A stretch of 12,793 bases of DNA from JBAROU01 sp049642385 (GCA_049642385.1 JBAROU010000059.1:1-12793), one strand, 5' to 3'; counted from the stretch's first letter, positions 1 through 6,862 are shown. The notes: a model not told the origin generated them from the letters alone. A program made the numbers and translations.

Positions 1-350
1 TGCGGCGTCTCCTGGAAGGCGCCCATCCCGCGCTGCTTCATGTCGGACGAGCCGCCCAGGAGCACCATCGGCCAGCAGTTCGACCACGCGTTGGCGAGGC
101 CTGTGATCGCGTTCGTCATCCCCGGCCCGGAGACGACCAGGCACGCGCCCGGCCGCCCCGTCAGGTATGACGTCGCCTGAGCTGCGTACCCCGCCGACTG
201 CTCGTGGCGCATGCCGTAGTACTTGATCCCCTCCTGCATCGCCGCGAAGGCGATCGGCACGACGGGCACGCCCACGATGCCGTACATGTAGTCCACGCCG
301 TGGCGCTTCAAGCTGCGCGCGATGAGCTGTGCTCCGGTGATCTCTCCCAT
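1..350 (-). CDS. 2-hydroxyacyl-CoA lyase-like ThDP enzyme, N-terminal part (cut by window start)
   Basis: The first 116 residues of a thiamine-diphosphate enzyme are visible; the family is usually about 550-580 residues, so most lies outside the window. Seen: the ThDP-enzyme N-terminal pyrimidine-binding domain, with YMYGIVGVPV near residues 21-30, GMRHEQSAGYAAQA from 46 with Glu50 at the position of the cofactor-activating glutamate, VVSGPGMTNA near 72-81, and NCWPMVLLGGSS followed by MGAFQE. By recall, NCWP...GGSS...MGAFQE matches HACL1-type 2-hydroxyacyl-CoA lyases, while oxalyl-CoA decarboxylase has a different sequence (GDYEEMDQ) there. Known reaction: cleavage of 2-hydroxyacyl-CoA to an aldehyde or ketone plus formyl-CoA. 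The ATG at 350 has a good Shine-Dalgarno at 359-364. It is the last visible gene of a same-strand run with two CoA-transferases. Oxalyl-CoA decarboxylase remains possible because the C-terminal substrate-specificity region is not visible. Confidence 0.85.
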   Translation of the reverse strand, partial: MGEITGAQLIARSLKRHGVDYMYGIVGVPVVPIAFAAMQEGIKYYGMRHEQSAGYAAQATSYLTGRPGACLVVSGPGMTNAITGLANAWSNCWPMVLLGGSSDMKQRGMGAFQETP

Positions 351-358
351 GGGTTGTG

Positions 359-364
359 CTCCTT
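359..364 (-). promoter_or_regulatory. Shine-Dalgarno of the HACL-like gene
   Basis: The minus strand reads AAGGAG, eight bases before the ATG at 350. This is a strong ribosome binding site and fixes the start of the lyase-like gene. Confidence 0.75.
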
Positions 365-387
365 GAGTCGAAACGTAGGTTGACGTT

Positions 388-410
388 GTGCGGAAGGCAT
401 GATGCCGCAC
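388..410. other. Short inverted repeat in the gap between hydrolase and HACL-like gene
   Basis: GTGCGG at 388-393 is matched by CCGCAC at 405-410 with an 11-base loop; the loop itself holds a competing GGCAT/ATGCC stem. It lies 39 bases beyond the hydrolase stop and 38 bases before the lyase start. No T-tract follows on the minus strand, so it is not a convincing intrinsic terminator; an operator or mRNA structure is equally possible. The rest of this 98-base gap shows nothing except the Shine-Dalgarno. Confidence 0.3.
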
Positions 411-448
411 GGCTCTGAAGGTGTCAAGCGAGCGGTTGGCGCGTGGAG

Positions 449-1618
449 CTACAGGAGGTCGTTGATCACCTGTTCCCACATCTCGGTGTGGCGCCAGTAC
501 GTTGTGTGGGCTTTCAGCCACGGCTGACCTTGCAGCAGCTCGCGGTTGTCGCCCTCCTTGATTTTATAGAAGTCGAGCGGGCCGCTAATAGGGTCCTTCT
601 TGTCCCAGAAGTTGATCCATCGCGTGTGATCATCCAGATACGCCCGGATCTCATTCTTCACGGGCGCGGACGGCACCCAGTCGGGGTTCCAGGTCTTGGT
701 CTTGAAGCTGTAGAGCTGGTCCAGGATCTGCCTTCTGACCTCCTGATTGCCTTTAGCCCGCTCTCGCAGGAAGAATGCGATCTTGTCCAGCGGAGAGCCG
801 AACGTTACAAGGCCTTTGATCTTCTTGCCAACGTCGGGTGCCAGCGGGCCGATGTTCATCCGGTTGTTTACTCGGTTGAGCGTGTCGTACGCGATCACGC
901 TCCCGAGCGAGTGGCCGACGAGCACGATCCGGTCGTACGACGGCCGCTCGGATTGGAGCAGCCACTCGACCTTCTGCACAGCGCCGTTCAGGATGTTCCT
1001 TCGTATCGGAAAGTGCACAGACTTGACGTCCGTCGTCGTGTAGATTGTGACGTCGCCCAGCGAGTCGGCGATGAACGGCTTCGTAAATGATCCGATGACG
1101 CGCATCAGGAACTGGATCGGCTTGGCAGCGCGAGGAAACGTAGAGAAGAGGAGGGGCGCCGCGGTGAGCAGTTTGTGGGCGAACCAGCCCGCCTTGCCCA
1201 GATGCTTCAGGTACCAGTATTTCTTGAAGCGACCTCCGCTGAAGGCGTCATCGCCTCGTTGTTCATACGCGCGCACGAGCTCCTGGTTCTCAGCGTAGTA
1301 CTTCTCGGCTGCCAGGCCCGTCTTGAACACCCAGTCGAACACCTCGCCCATGTCGATGCGCCGTTGGGTCTCATGCGCCCAGTAGTACTCGTAGCAGTCG
1401 ATCGCGGTCTCCTCATCACCGTCCTTCGTCAGCGACAGGCAGCTCTCCGTCCAGCCGTTTTCGTCGCGGAGGATGTGGCTCGCGGCAATCGTGCTGCCGG
1501 GGTTCTGCGCCTCCAGAGTCTTCCTCAGACTTTGGACGAAGCCATCGAGAATCTCAAACGGATCCTGCTGGCCTATCCCGTGGATGGCGAGAAGAGCGAC
1601 CCTCTCGTTAGGCCACAT
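449..1618 (-). CDS. Alpha/beta hydrolase (serine esterase/lipase-like), 389 aa
   Basis: Predicted cytoplasmic alpha/beta-hydrolase; substrate unknown. Seen: an N-terminal strand running into HGIGQQ (13-18), a usual oxyanion-hole position, and the nucleophile elbow GHSLGS (235-240) with Ser237, followed by VIAYDTLNRV. FGSP (273-276) is the strand after the elbow often seen in lipases. Candidate acid and base are an Asp near 342 (KKDP) and His371 or His377 (AHTTYWRH). The roughly 150 residues between the first strand and the elbow are a long charged insert, probably a lid or cap. No signal peptide is apparent. Start ATG at 1618 is supported by AGGAGA six bases upstream. It lies 116 bp after the kinase and 98 bp before the HACL-like gene, all same strand. 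A thioesterase or ester-releasing role feeding the CoA pathway is possible but is inference. Confidence 0.75.
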   Translation of the reverse strand: MWPNERVALLAIHGIGQQDPFEILDGFVQSLRKTLEAQNPGSTIAASHILRDENGWTESCLSLTKDGDEETAIDCYEYYWAHETQRRIDMGEVFDWVFKTGLAAEKYYAENQELVRAYEQRGDDAFSGGRFKKYWYLKHLGKAGWFAHKLLTAAPLLFSTFPRAAKPIQFLMRVIGSFTKPFIADSLGDVTIYTTTDVKSVHFPIRRNILNGAVQKVEWLLQSERPSYDRIVLVGHSLGSVIAYDTLNRVNNRMNIGPLAPDVGKKIKGLVTFGSPLDKIAFFLRERAKGNQEVRRQILDQLYSFKTKTWNPDWVPSAPVKNEIRAYLDDHTRWINFWDKKDPISGPLDFYKIKEGDNRELLQGQPWLKAHTTYWRHTEMWEQVINDLL

Positions 1619-1624
1619 GACGTG

Positions 1625-1630
1625 TCTCCT
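1625..1630 (-). promoter_or_regulatory. Shine-Dalgarno of the alpha/beta hydrolase
   Basis: Minus strand AGGAGA, six bases before the ATG at 1618. The 116-base gap around it (1619-1734) contains only a weak promoter-like pair (TTGAAC, 18 bases, TAGGCT) that I would not call. Confidence 0.7.
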
Positions 1631-1734
1631 GTACTTTCAGCCTATGTCGTCCTGACAGCGGTGTTCAATCGGCCGCGTCCTCGTCGATTGCCGCCAAATG
1701 AGCACAGCTATGATGCGGCACGCCCGATGGGGTG

Positions 1735-2820
1735 TCAAGAACGGGACACTGGCTCGGGCTGCGCCGGCAGGCGGACTTCGACGCCCGTCAGCTCGTGGAA
1801 GTGGGCGGCGATGTCCTCGAGCGCTCGCCGCGACGCGAACGCGGTGTGCTTGTCGGGTCGCTCGATGACACCCCCGTCGGCCAGCAGGTGTTCGCTCCCT
1901 TCGATGAGGAAGCCCAAGCAGCGCATCGCCTCGTAATAGGCGATGCGCTCGTCGTCCAGCGGTCGTTGCTCACGATACGTGCTCGTGTACCGCCTAACCA
2001 GCATTCGGCGCACAGCGTTCACAGGCCCCTGGAAAAGCCTGGGTAGGTCTATCGGCCCGTGCGCGAACAGGGCGCGCGTCGCGCCGATGTCGTATGCCGG
2101 GTCGGCGATCCGCACGGAGTCCCAATCGATCACGCCCGAAACCTCGCCGCGGTCGATCAGGATGTTCAGCGGATGGAAGTCGCCGTGGCAGATCGAAAGG
2201 CGCGCCGGATCGGGCGGTCGATGCTCGCTCAGCCAGTCGAGGCCCGGTCGCAGCCCATCGAGCGGAAGCTGATCCAGCACCTCGCCGAGCACTTGCCGGT
2301 TCCACCGTTCCACGCTGAGCTGCGCGGCCGGAAATCCCTCCCGATCGAGCGTCGTGCTGAACGCCGTCGTATCGAGTGCGTGCAACCGCAGGTGCAGCTC
2401 GGCAAGGATGCGGCTGAGCCGGAAGAACAGGCGCGATGGGCGGAAGAACATGTCGAGCATGATCCGACCCGGCAGGCGCTCCATCACCACGAACGCGCTG
2501 CCCAGCATCTCGGCCCTTGCCTCGGCCAGGAACACGCTCGGCGCTGGGAAGCCCAGCTCGACGATGCCTGTGTGGACCGCGCGCTCCCAAAGCGCGTGTT
2601 CTGGATCAGTGCTCTTGCGGAACACGCGAACGACGAGCGGTCCCGAAAGCTCTTCTGGCGCGCCCGCCAGCCGAAAGCCGAAAATCTGCGTATCGAAGCC
2701 GCCCGTGATCTTTTTGGGCGCTTGGGAGTACGTCAGCGTCGGGTTCTGCAGCTTGCCGCGCAGATAACTGAGGAGCGAATTCGCGATCTCGGCCTCGGCG
2801 CGCTGAGCCAGGGTGGTCAT
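1735..2820 (-). CDS. Aminoglycoside-phosphotransferase-fold kinase (APH family), 361 aa
   Basis: ATP-dependent small-molecule kinase of the APH/choline-kinase fold. Seen: the catalytic loop HGDFHPLN (212-219) with Asp214 as the catalytic base and Asn219 as metal ligand, and IDWDSVRIADPAYDIG from 231 with Asp232 as the DFG-equivalent metal ligand. The N-lobe has VVRVF (63-67) where an ATP-contacting basic residue would sit (Arg65 rather than Lys), and MERLPG (113-118) as the hinge. The family includes antibiotic kinases, but also many metabolic kinases and the APH domain fused to acyl-CoA dehydrogenases ACAD10/11. Position 28 bp behind two CoA-transferases, in the same run as a 2-hydroxyacyl-CoA lyase, favours a metabolic substrate. 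The catalytic-loop wording differs from the ACAD-linked group (HGDF-R-DN), so that homology is not claimed. No recognisable Shine-Dalgarno precedes the ATG at 2820; translation may depend on coupling. Confidence 0.85.
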   Translation of the reverse strand: MTTLAQRAEAEIANSLLSYLRGKLQNPTLTYSQAPKKITGGFDTQIFGFRLAGAPEELSGPLVVRVFRKSTDPEHALWERAVHTGIVELGFPAPSVFLAEARAEMLGSAFVVMERLPGRIMLDMFFRPSRLFFRLSRILAELHLRLHALDTTAFSTTLDREGFPAAQLSVERWNRQVLGEVLDQLPLDGLRPGLDWLSEHRPPDPARLSICHGDFHPLNILIDRGEVSGVIDWDSVRIADPAYDIGATRALFAHGPIDLPRLFQGPVNAVRRMLVRRYTSTYREQRPLDDERIAYYEAMRCLGFLIEGSEHLLADGGVIERPDKHTAFASRRALEDIAAHFHELTGVEVRLPAQPEPVSRS

Positions 2821-2827
2821 GGGGATC

Positions 2828-2841
2828 GTCGAACGTCGAAC
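2828..2841. repeat. Tandem 7-bp repeat in the CoA-transferase/kinase spacer
   Basis: Two perfect adjacent copies of GTCGAAC (2828-2834 and 2835-2841), flanked on both sides by GGGATC. They occupy half of the 28-base spacer between the stop of the downstream-side CoA-transferase and the ATG of the kinase, where a Shine-Dalgarno would be expected. Confidence 0.6.
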
Positions 2842-2848
2842 ATCGGGA

Positions 2849-4108
2849 TCAGTGCAGCACCTGCTCTACCAGCAGGTCGGCGATCTCGTCGTCCGACAGG
2901 CCGAGGATCTCCTTGCAGACCTGGTGCGTGTGCTCGCCCAGGCACGGAGCGGCGGTGCGGTACTGCGCCGGCGTCTTCTCCAGCCGGAAGCCGGGACCGT
3001 CGTACGTCGTTAGCCCGGCCTCCGGGTGATCGAGCTGCACGTAGTACTTCCGTTCGGCAAGGTGTGGATCGTTTAGTGTGTCGCGCCCGTTCTGGACGAC
3101 TCCCGCCGGCACGCCCGCGGCCTGCAGCATCGCCATCACGTCCTCCGCCAGACGCTGCGACGTCCATTCTTCGATGCCTCGCTCGATCTCATCCTCGTGC
3201 TCCTTGCGCCCCGCGTGCGTCGCGAAGCGTTCGTCGCGCGCCCATTCCGGGTCGCCCAGCGCGCTGCGCAGCGAAGCCCACTGCTCCTTGTCGAAACACG
3301 CGATGACGCACCAGCGCTCCTCGTCGCGCTCGCCGAACGGCGTCTCGGTCTTGATCGTCTGGCAGCGGAACGCCCCGTGGGGAGCCGCGTGCGCGATGCG
3401 GTTGCCCGCCCGCGTCTGTACGCGGCCGTTCACCGTGTAGTCCAGCAGCGCCGGCGCCAGCGCCGCCACGGACGACTCGATCTGCGCCAGCTCGACGCGT
3501 TGGCCCTTGCCCGTGCGCTTGCGATATCGCAGCGCTGCCATGATGGCGATCAGCGTGTGCATTGGGTTGATCACGTAGTCCGGGTAGTTCGTGCCCATGC
3601 CCGCAGGCGCGCGGTTCGGGAAGCCAGTCAGGTGGTTGAAGCCCGTGATCGGGCCCAGCACCGCCCCGAAGCCCAGGAAATCGCGATGGGGGCCGTCGTA
3701 GCCCTGCATCGGCTGGTACGCCGCGATAATGTCCGGTCGCACCTTGACCAGCTCATCGTAGGTCAGCCGCCACCGCTCGATGATGCGTGGCGTCATATTG
3801 CTGAGGAACACGTCCGACCACGCGACGAGCTTCAGCGCCAGCTCACGTCCCTTCTCCGTGTTCAGGTCGATCGTGATGCTGAGCTTGTTCGCGTTGTAGT
3901 TGTTGAAGTAGCCGCTTACGTTGTAGCCAGTCTTGCCCGTCGGGAACGGCCCGATGCCGCGCAGCCCATCGACGTGCGACTCTGACTCCACGCGCACAAC
4001 CGTCGCGCCGTAAAGCCCCATCACCTCCGCGCAGATCGGCCCTGCCCCAAACCACGAGAAGTCGGCGACGTTGATGCCCGCGAGTGCCTGGCGACCGTTG
4101 CTTGCCAT
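2849..4108 (-). CDS. CaiB/BaiF family III CoA-transferase, subunit with candidate catalytic Asp, 419 aa
   Basis: Family III CoA-transferase: moves CoA between carboxylates through a mixed anhydride on an active-site Asp. Seen: N-terminal Rossmann part (AGINVADFSWFGAGP from 10; ATVVRVES 35-42), the segment YNANKLSITIDLNTEKG (71-87), DVFLSNMTP (99-107), and MAALRYRKRTGKGQRVELAQ from 190, the hallmark helix-loop. YPDY (175-178) lies 14 residues before this helix, so Asp177 is the candidate nucleophile; it is one residue earlier than in a gap-free alignment to formyl-CoA:oxalate CoA-transferase. C-terminal part contains QAAGVPAGVVQN (329-340) and LGEHTHQV (390-397), both family-typical. Length is typical (about 400-430). 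Its ATG is one base after the stop of the neighbouring CoA-transferase, implying translational coupling and equal expression. The YPD...NP pattern recalls BbsF-type subunits of heteromeric enzymes; that comparison is from memory. Substrate cannot be assigned. Confidence 0.9.
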   Translation of the reverse strand: MASNGRQALAGINVADFSWFGAGPICAEVMGLYGATVVRVESESHVDGLRGIGPFPTGKTGYNVSGYFNNYNANKLSITIDLNTEKGRELALKLVAWSDVFLSNMTPRIIERWRLTYDELVKVRPDIIAAYQPMQGYDGPHRDFLGFGAVLGPITGFNHLTGFPNRAPAGMGTNYPDYVINPMHTLIAIMAALRYRKRTGKGQRVELAQIESSVAALAPALLDYTVNGRVQTRAGNRIAHAAPHGAFRCQTIKTETPFGERDEERWCVIACFDKEQWASLRSALGDPEWARDERFATHAGRKEHEDEIERGIEEWTSQRLAEDVMAMLQAAGVPAGVVQNGRDTLNDPHLAERKYYVQLDHPEAGLTTYDGPGFRLEKTPAQYRTAAPCLGEHTHQVCKEILGLSDDEIADLLVEQVLH

Positions 4109-4109
4109 C

Positions 4110-5399
4110 CTACATCGCCCCCGAGGCGACGAGCGCCTCTAATTCTGCATCCGTGTAGCCGACCTCGTGTAGCACCTCTGCGTTGTGTTCGCCCAGCCGC
4201 GGCGCTCGCCGCACGATGCGCCATGGCGTCTCCGAGAGGCGATAGGGCGGTCCCGGGTACCGGATCGTGTCACCGAGCGCGGGGTGCTCGATCTCCTGGA
4301 ACCAGTTCCGAGCCTTGAGCTGCGGGTTCTCGCCGAGGTCCTCCGGCGTGCTCACAATGCCGATTAACAACCGGCGGTGCTGGCCCTGCTCGTACAGCTC
4401 CCACTTGGTCTTGGCGGCGAAGAAGCGTCGCTTCACCTCGTCGATGTGGCTTAGGATCGGGGCGTTCGTTTCGCGCTTCTTGGCGTCCAGCGCCAGGCTC
4501 GTGAGGAAGCGCAGGTCGAGCTGTTCGATCACGCCTCGATACGGCGCCTCGCCCAGGTCTTCGGCCTTGCCCTCCTCCTCCATCCAGCGCAGCAACTCAG
4601 CCCACGGCGCGCCGGCCGGCGTGCCGACGTACGACCACACCCAGCCGTCGCTCGCCTCGTACGGGCCGAGGCCCGGTACGGGGAAGGGCAGCGCCAGTCG
4701 AGCGCCCGCTCGACCGCGCACGCTCTTATTCAGTTCGTAGGTCTGCATCGCGGTCTCCTCGGCGATGAGCAGCGCCTCCTGCATTGACACCTCGACGCGC
4801 TGGCCTTCGCCCGTCAGATCACGGTGGTAGAGCGCCATCGTCGTGCCCGCGGCGGCCTGGATCGAGGCCGAGATGTAGCCCTGGTAGCCGTAAGGCAGGT
4901 TCGGCGGGTCCTGCGGGTCGCCCGCGAGCCACATGATGCCCGCCATCGCCACGCCGACGATGTCCGGCGCGAGGTAGCCCGCGTGCGGCCCACTCTCCCC
5001 GAAGCCGGTGATCGAAGTGAGGATCAGGTCTCCGCGCAGCGCCCGTAGCCCCTCGTAGCCGAGACCGAGGCTATCGAGGTAGCCGGGCGCGAACGACTCG
5101 ACAACGACGTCCGCCGTCGCGACAAGCTTCTCGAAGGCGGCGCGGCCCTGTGGGTCGTCCAGGTTCAAGGTGATGCCGCGCTTGCTCGTGTTTAGATTGA
5201 AGAAGTAGAGGCTTTTCTCCCGGCCGTGCTCATCGTGGTAGAAGGGCCCCACGTCGCGCGCCGCGTCGCCGCCGGGCGCCTCGATCTTGATCACGTCCGC
5301 CCCTAAGTCGGCGAGAAGCTTGGTGCAGTACGAGCCGATCTCGCCCGTCAGGTCGAGCACGCGGACGTCGCCGAGGGCGGTAGGGGAGTCGTCGGTCAT
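4110..5399 (-). CDS. CaiB/BaiF family III CoA-transferase, subunit apparently lacking the catalytic Asp, 429 aa
   Basis: First gene of the minus-strand run. Seen: GDVRVLDLTGEIGSYCTKLL from 10, LGADVIKIEAPGGD (32-45), NTSKRGITLNLDDPQG (70-85), DVVVESFAPGYLDSLGLGY (97-115), ITGFGESGP (130-138), MALYHRDLTGEGQRVEVSMQ (188-207), and LGEHNAEVL (402-410): a complete family III architecture of normal length. By-eye gap-free alignment from ALYHR back to the usual GD motif puts Tyr175 (GYISAS) where the nucleophilic Asp normally sits. With the neighbour one base away carrying a candidate Asp, I infer a heteromeric enzyme, this subunit being structural or contributing to the CoA pocket; a homodimer using another acid (Asp146 in LAPDIVGV) is not excluded. 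Start ATG at 5399 has no Shine-Dalgarno; a good promoter ends about 14 bases upstream, so the mRNA may be almost leaderless. Partner acid is unknown; the lyase at the far end suggests a 2-hydroxy acid. Confidence 0.9.
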   Translation of the reverse strand: MTDDSPTALGDVRVLDLTGEIGSYCTKLLADLGADVIKIEAPGGDAARDVGPFYHDEHGREKSLYFFNLNTSKRGITLNLDDPQGRAAFEKLVATADVVVESFAPGYLDSLGLGYEGLRALRGDLILTSITGFGESGPHAGYLAPDIVGVAMAGIMWLAGDPQDPPNLPYGYQGYISASIQAAAGTTMALYHRDLTGEGQRVEVSMQEALLIAEETAMQTYELNKSVRGRAGARLALPFPVPGLGPYEASDGWVWSYVGTPAGAPWAELLRWMEEEGKAEDLGEAPYRGVIEQLDLRFLTSLALDAKKRETNAPILSHIDEVKRRFFAAKTKWELYEQGQHRRLLIGIVSTPEDLGENPQLKARNWFQEIEHPALGDTIRYPGPPYRLSETPWRIVRRAPRLGEHNAEVLHEVGYTDAELEALVASGAM

Positions 5400-5412
5400 G
5401 GCGCTACGGCTG

Positions 5413-5440
5413 ATTCTATAAGAGACGCGCCGAAAGTCAA
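5413..5440 (-). promoter_or_regulatory. Promoter of the CoA-transferase operon
   Basis: On the minus strand, TTGACT (5440-5435) and TAGAAT (5418-5413) are separated by 16 bases, each five of six to the sigma-70 consensus. Transcription would start near 5406, leaving about seven bases before the ATG at 5399, consistent with the absence of a Shine-Dalgarno. Confidence 0.55.
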
Positions 5441-5454
5441 CTGATTACGTTGAC
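5436..5454. promoter_or_regulatory. Inverted repeat joining two divergent -35 boxes
   Basis: GTCAAC (5436-5441) and GTTGAC (5449-5454) form a perfect 6-bp inverted repeat with a 7-base spacer (TGATTAC). The arms overlap the -35 boxes of the CoA-transferase promoter and of the first exporter promoter, so one bound dimeric regulator could control both directions. Part of the symmetry follows automatically from two back-to-back TTGAC boxes, so operator status is inference. Confidence 0.35.
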
Positions 5455-5479
5455 CTCGCATTCGAATTTGCCGTACTGT
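5450..5479 (+). promoter_or_regulatory. Promoter-like element before the first MFS exporter
   Basis: TTGACC (5450-5455), 18 bases, TACTGT (5474-5479). The -10 is weak, but the spacing and the GCCGTAC sequence spanning its front edge are repeated before the second exporter at 6863-6892. The TTG of this -35 box is also the first codon of the longest possible reading frame, which argues against that start. Confidence 0.4.
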
Positions 5480-5503
5480 GGGCATAAAGGCCCACCCTCT
5501 TCG

Positions 5504-6844
5504 ATGCATTCCTCGACCGAACCATCGCTCGCGGGCTCGCCCCCGATCGCGACGCCGTCCCCCCGTTTGACCGGCGTTTCGCGCACGTTCTCTTCGCTGG
5601 AGAACCCGCACTTCCGGCTGCTCTGGATCAGCATGCTCTTCTCATTCACCGCGATCCAGATGACCTTCCTGGCCCAGGGCGTCCTCACGTTTCGGCTCAC
5701 CGGCACCGCCACCGCGCTCGGCTTCGTCTCGCTTGGCTGGGGTGTCTCCCAACTGCCGATGTCGCTCGTGGGGGGCGTCGCCGCGGACCGGCTGCACAAA
5801 CGGTGGTTGATCATTATCAGTCAAGGCGCCATGGCCGTCGTCTCGGCTGTGACGGCGTTGCTGATCCAGTTCGACGTCATCGCCGTATGGCACATCTTCT
5901 TGCTAGCGATTGTCGCGGGCGCTGTCTTCGCGTTCAACGTGCCTGCCCGCCAGGCGTGGATCCCGGAGCTCGTGCCGCAGGACCAGCTGATGAACGCCGT
6001 CGCCCTCAACAGCGCCGCCTTCACTTCGACCGGCATCGTTGGACCGGGGCTCGCGGGCATCCTGCTCGCGGCGCCGTTTATCGGACTCGCTGGCATGTAC
6101 TACTTGATGGCGGCACTCTTCGTGATCGTCGTACTCCTACTCCTGCGCATCCCCGGCGGCGAGCCGTCGACGGCGCGCGAACACGATCATCCCGTGCGCG
6201 AGCTAATGGACGGCGTACGCTACGTCCGTAACCACGCCGTCCTGCCGGCGATCCTGCTCTTCGGTTTCGTGCCGATCGTGCTCGGCATGTCCTACCGGAC
6301 GTTCTTCCCGGTGTTCCAAGAGAAGGTGTACGGCGTCGGCTCGGGCTGGCTGGGCGCGATGGGTGCCGTGATGGCGGTGGGAGCGGTTGTCGGCTCGTTG
6401 GGGGTGGCCTCGCTCTCGAACACATCCAGACGCTCGCTTGTGCAAGCTGTGTTGGGCGTCGGATTTGGCTTGTCCCTCATCGTCTTCGCCGCTGCGCCGA
6501 CGTTACCGCTGGGCCTCGCCGCGCTGCTGCTGGTGGGCCTGACTGCGAACGGCTACTGGGCGCTGAACAATACCATGGTGCTCGGCAACGCCGACGTGGA
6601 GTACCACGGACGGGTGATGAGCATCTACATGCTGAGTTGGTCTGTCATGCCCTTCGTCGCATTCCCAGAGAGCGCCCTCGTCGACCAGATAGGTGTTCAG
6701 ACCACGATAGCTGTCGTGGGCGCTGTGCTCGTCGTGGTGTTGATCGCGATCGCGGCGCTCATGCCCGGCTACCGGCGCCTCCGCGAGCAGGAAGGCGCTG
6801 TCTTGGTAGCTGAGGCCATGCCGGTCGGGTCAGCGGGAGACTGA
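5504..6844 (+). CDS. MFS exporter, MFS_3 / EntS-like family, 446 aa
   Basis: Predicted inner-membrane proton-driven exporter. Seen: a hydrophilic N-terminus of about 30 residues, then hydrophobic segments consistent with 12 helices; motif A GGVAADRLHKR (90-100) in loop 2-3; FNVPARQAWIPELVP (144-158) followed by MNAVALNSAAF, characteristic of the transmembrane secretion effector / enterobactin-exporter group; and a second-half NNT...YHGRVMSIY segment. Known members export siderophores, drugs or metabolites; the substrate here is unknown. The reading frame extends to TTG 5450, but that codon lies in the putative -35 box and the extension carries no conserved sequence, so ATG 5504 is preferred. 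No clear Shine-Dalgarno. It is divergent from the CoA-transferase operon and 60 bp before a paralogue on the same strand. Confidence 0.88.
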   Translation: MHSSTEPSLAGSPPIATPSPRLTGVSRTFSSLENPHFRLLWISMLFSFTAIQMTFLAQGVLTFRLTGTATALGFVSLGWGVSQLPMSLVGGVAADRLHKRWLIIISQGAMAVVSAVTALLIQFDVIAVWHIFLLAIVAGAVFAFNVPARQAWIPELVPQDQLMNAVALNSAAFTSTGIVGPGLAGILLAAPFIGLAGMYYLMAALFVIVVLLLLRIPGGEPSTAREHDHPVRELMDGVRYVRNHAVLPAILLFGFVPIVLGMSYRTFFPVFQEKVYGVGSGWLGAMGAVMAVGAVVGSLGVASLSNTSRRSLVQAVLGVGFGLSLIVFAAAPTLPLGLAALLLVGLTANGYWALNNTMVLGNADVEYHGRVMSIYMLSWSVMPFVAFPESALVDQIGVQTTIAVVGAVLVVVLIAIAALMPGYRRLREQEGAVLVAEAMPVGSAGD

Positions 6845-6862
6845 TCGCCGGCTAATCTAACC

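Noticed and set aside
1..350. Oxalyl-CoA decarboxylase (oxc) with formyl-CoA:oxalate CoA-transferase (frc)
   Set aside because: The GMRHEQ...NCWP...MGAFQE pattern fits HACL-type lyases better, and the paired transferases do not look like a single-gene Frc. It cannot be fully excluded without the C-terminus.
388..410. Intrinsic terminator after the hydrolase
   Set aside because: The hairpin is short, has competing pairings and lacks a T-tract on the minus strand.
443..1936. Plus-strand open frames opposite the hydrolase
   Set aside because: The minus-strand hydrolase has a GHSLGS elbow and a good Shine-Dalgarno; the plus frames have neither motifs nor support.
1735..2820. Aminoglycoside resistance gene
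   Set aside because: Only the general APH fold is supported; operon context points to metabolism and no resistance or mobile genes are nearby.
2059..3985. Long plus-strand open frames (415 and 262 codons) opposite the kinase and CoA-transferase genes
   Set aside because: They are antisense to genes with clear motifs, rich in Arg, Ala and Gly as expected for GC-rich shadow frames, and show no domain or start signal.
5450..5503. TTG-initiated 18-residue N-terminal extension of the first exporter
   Set aside because: The TTG is inside the putative -35 box shared with the second exporter's upstream element.
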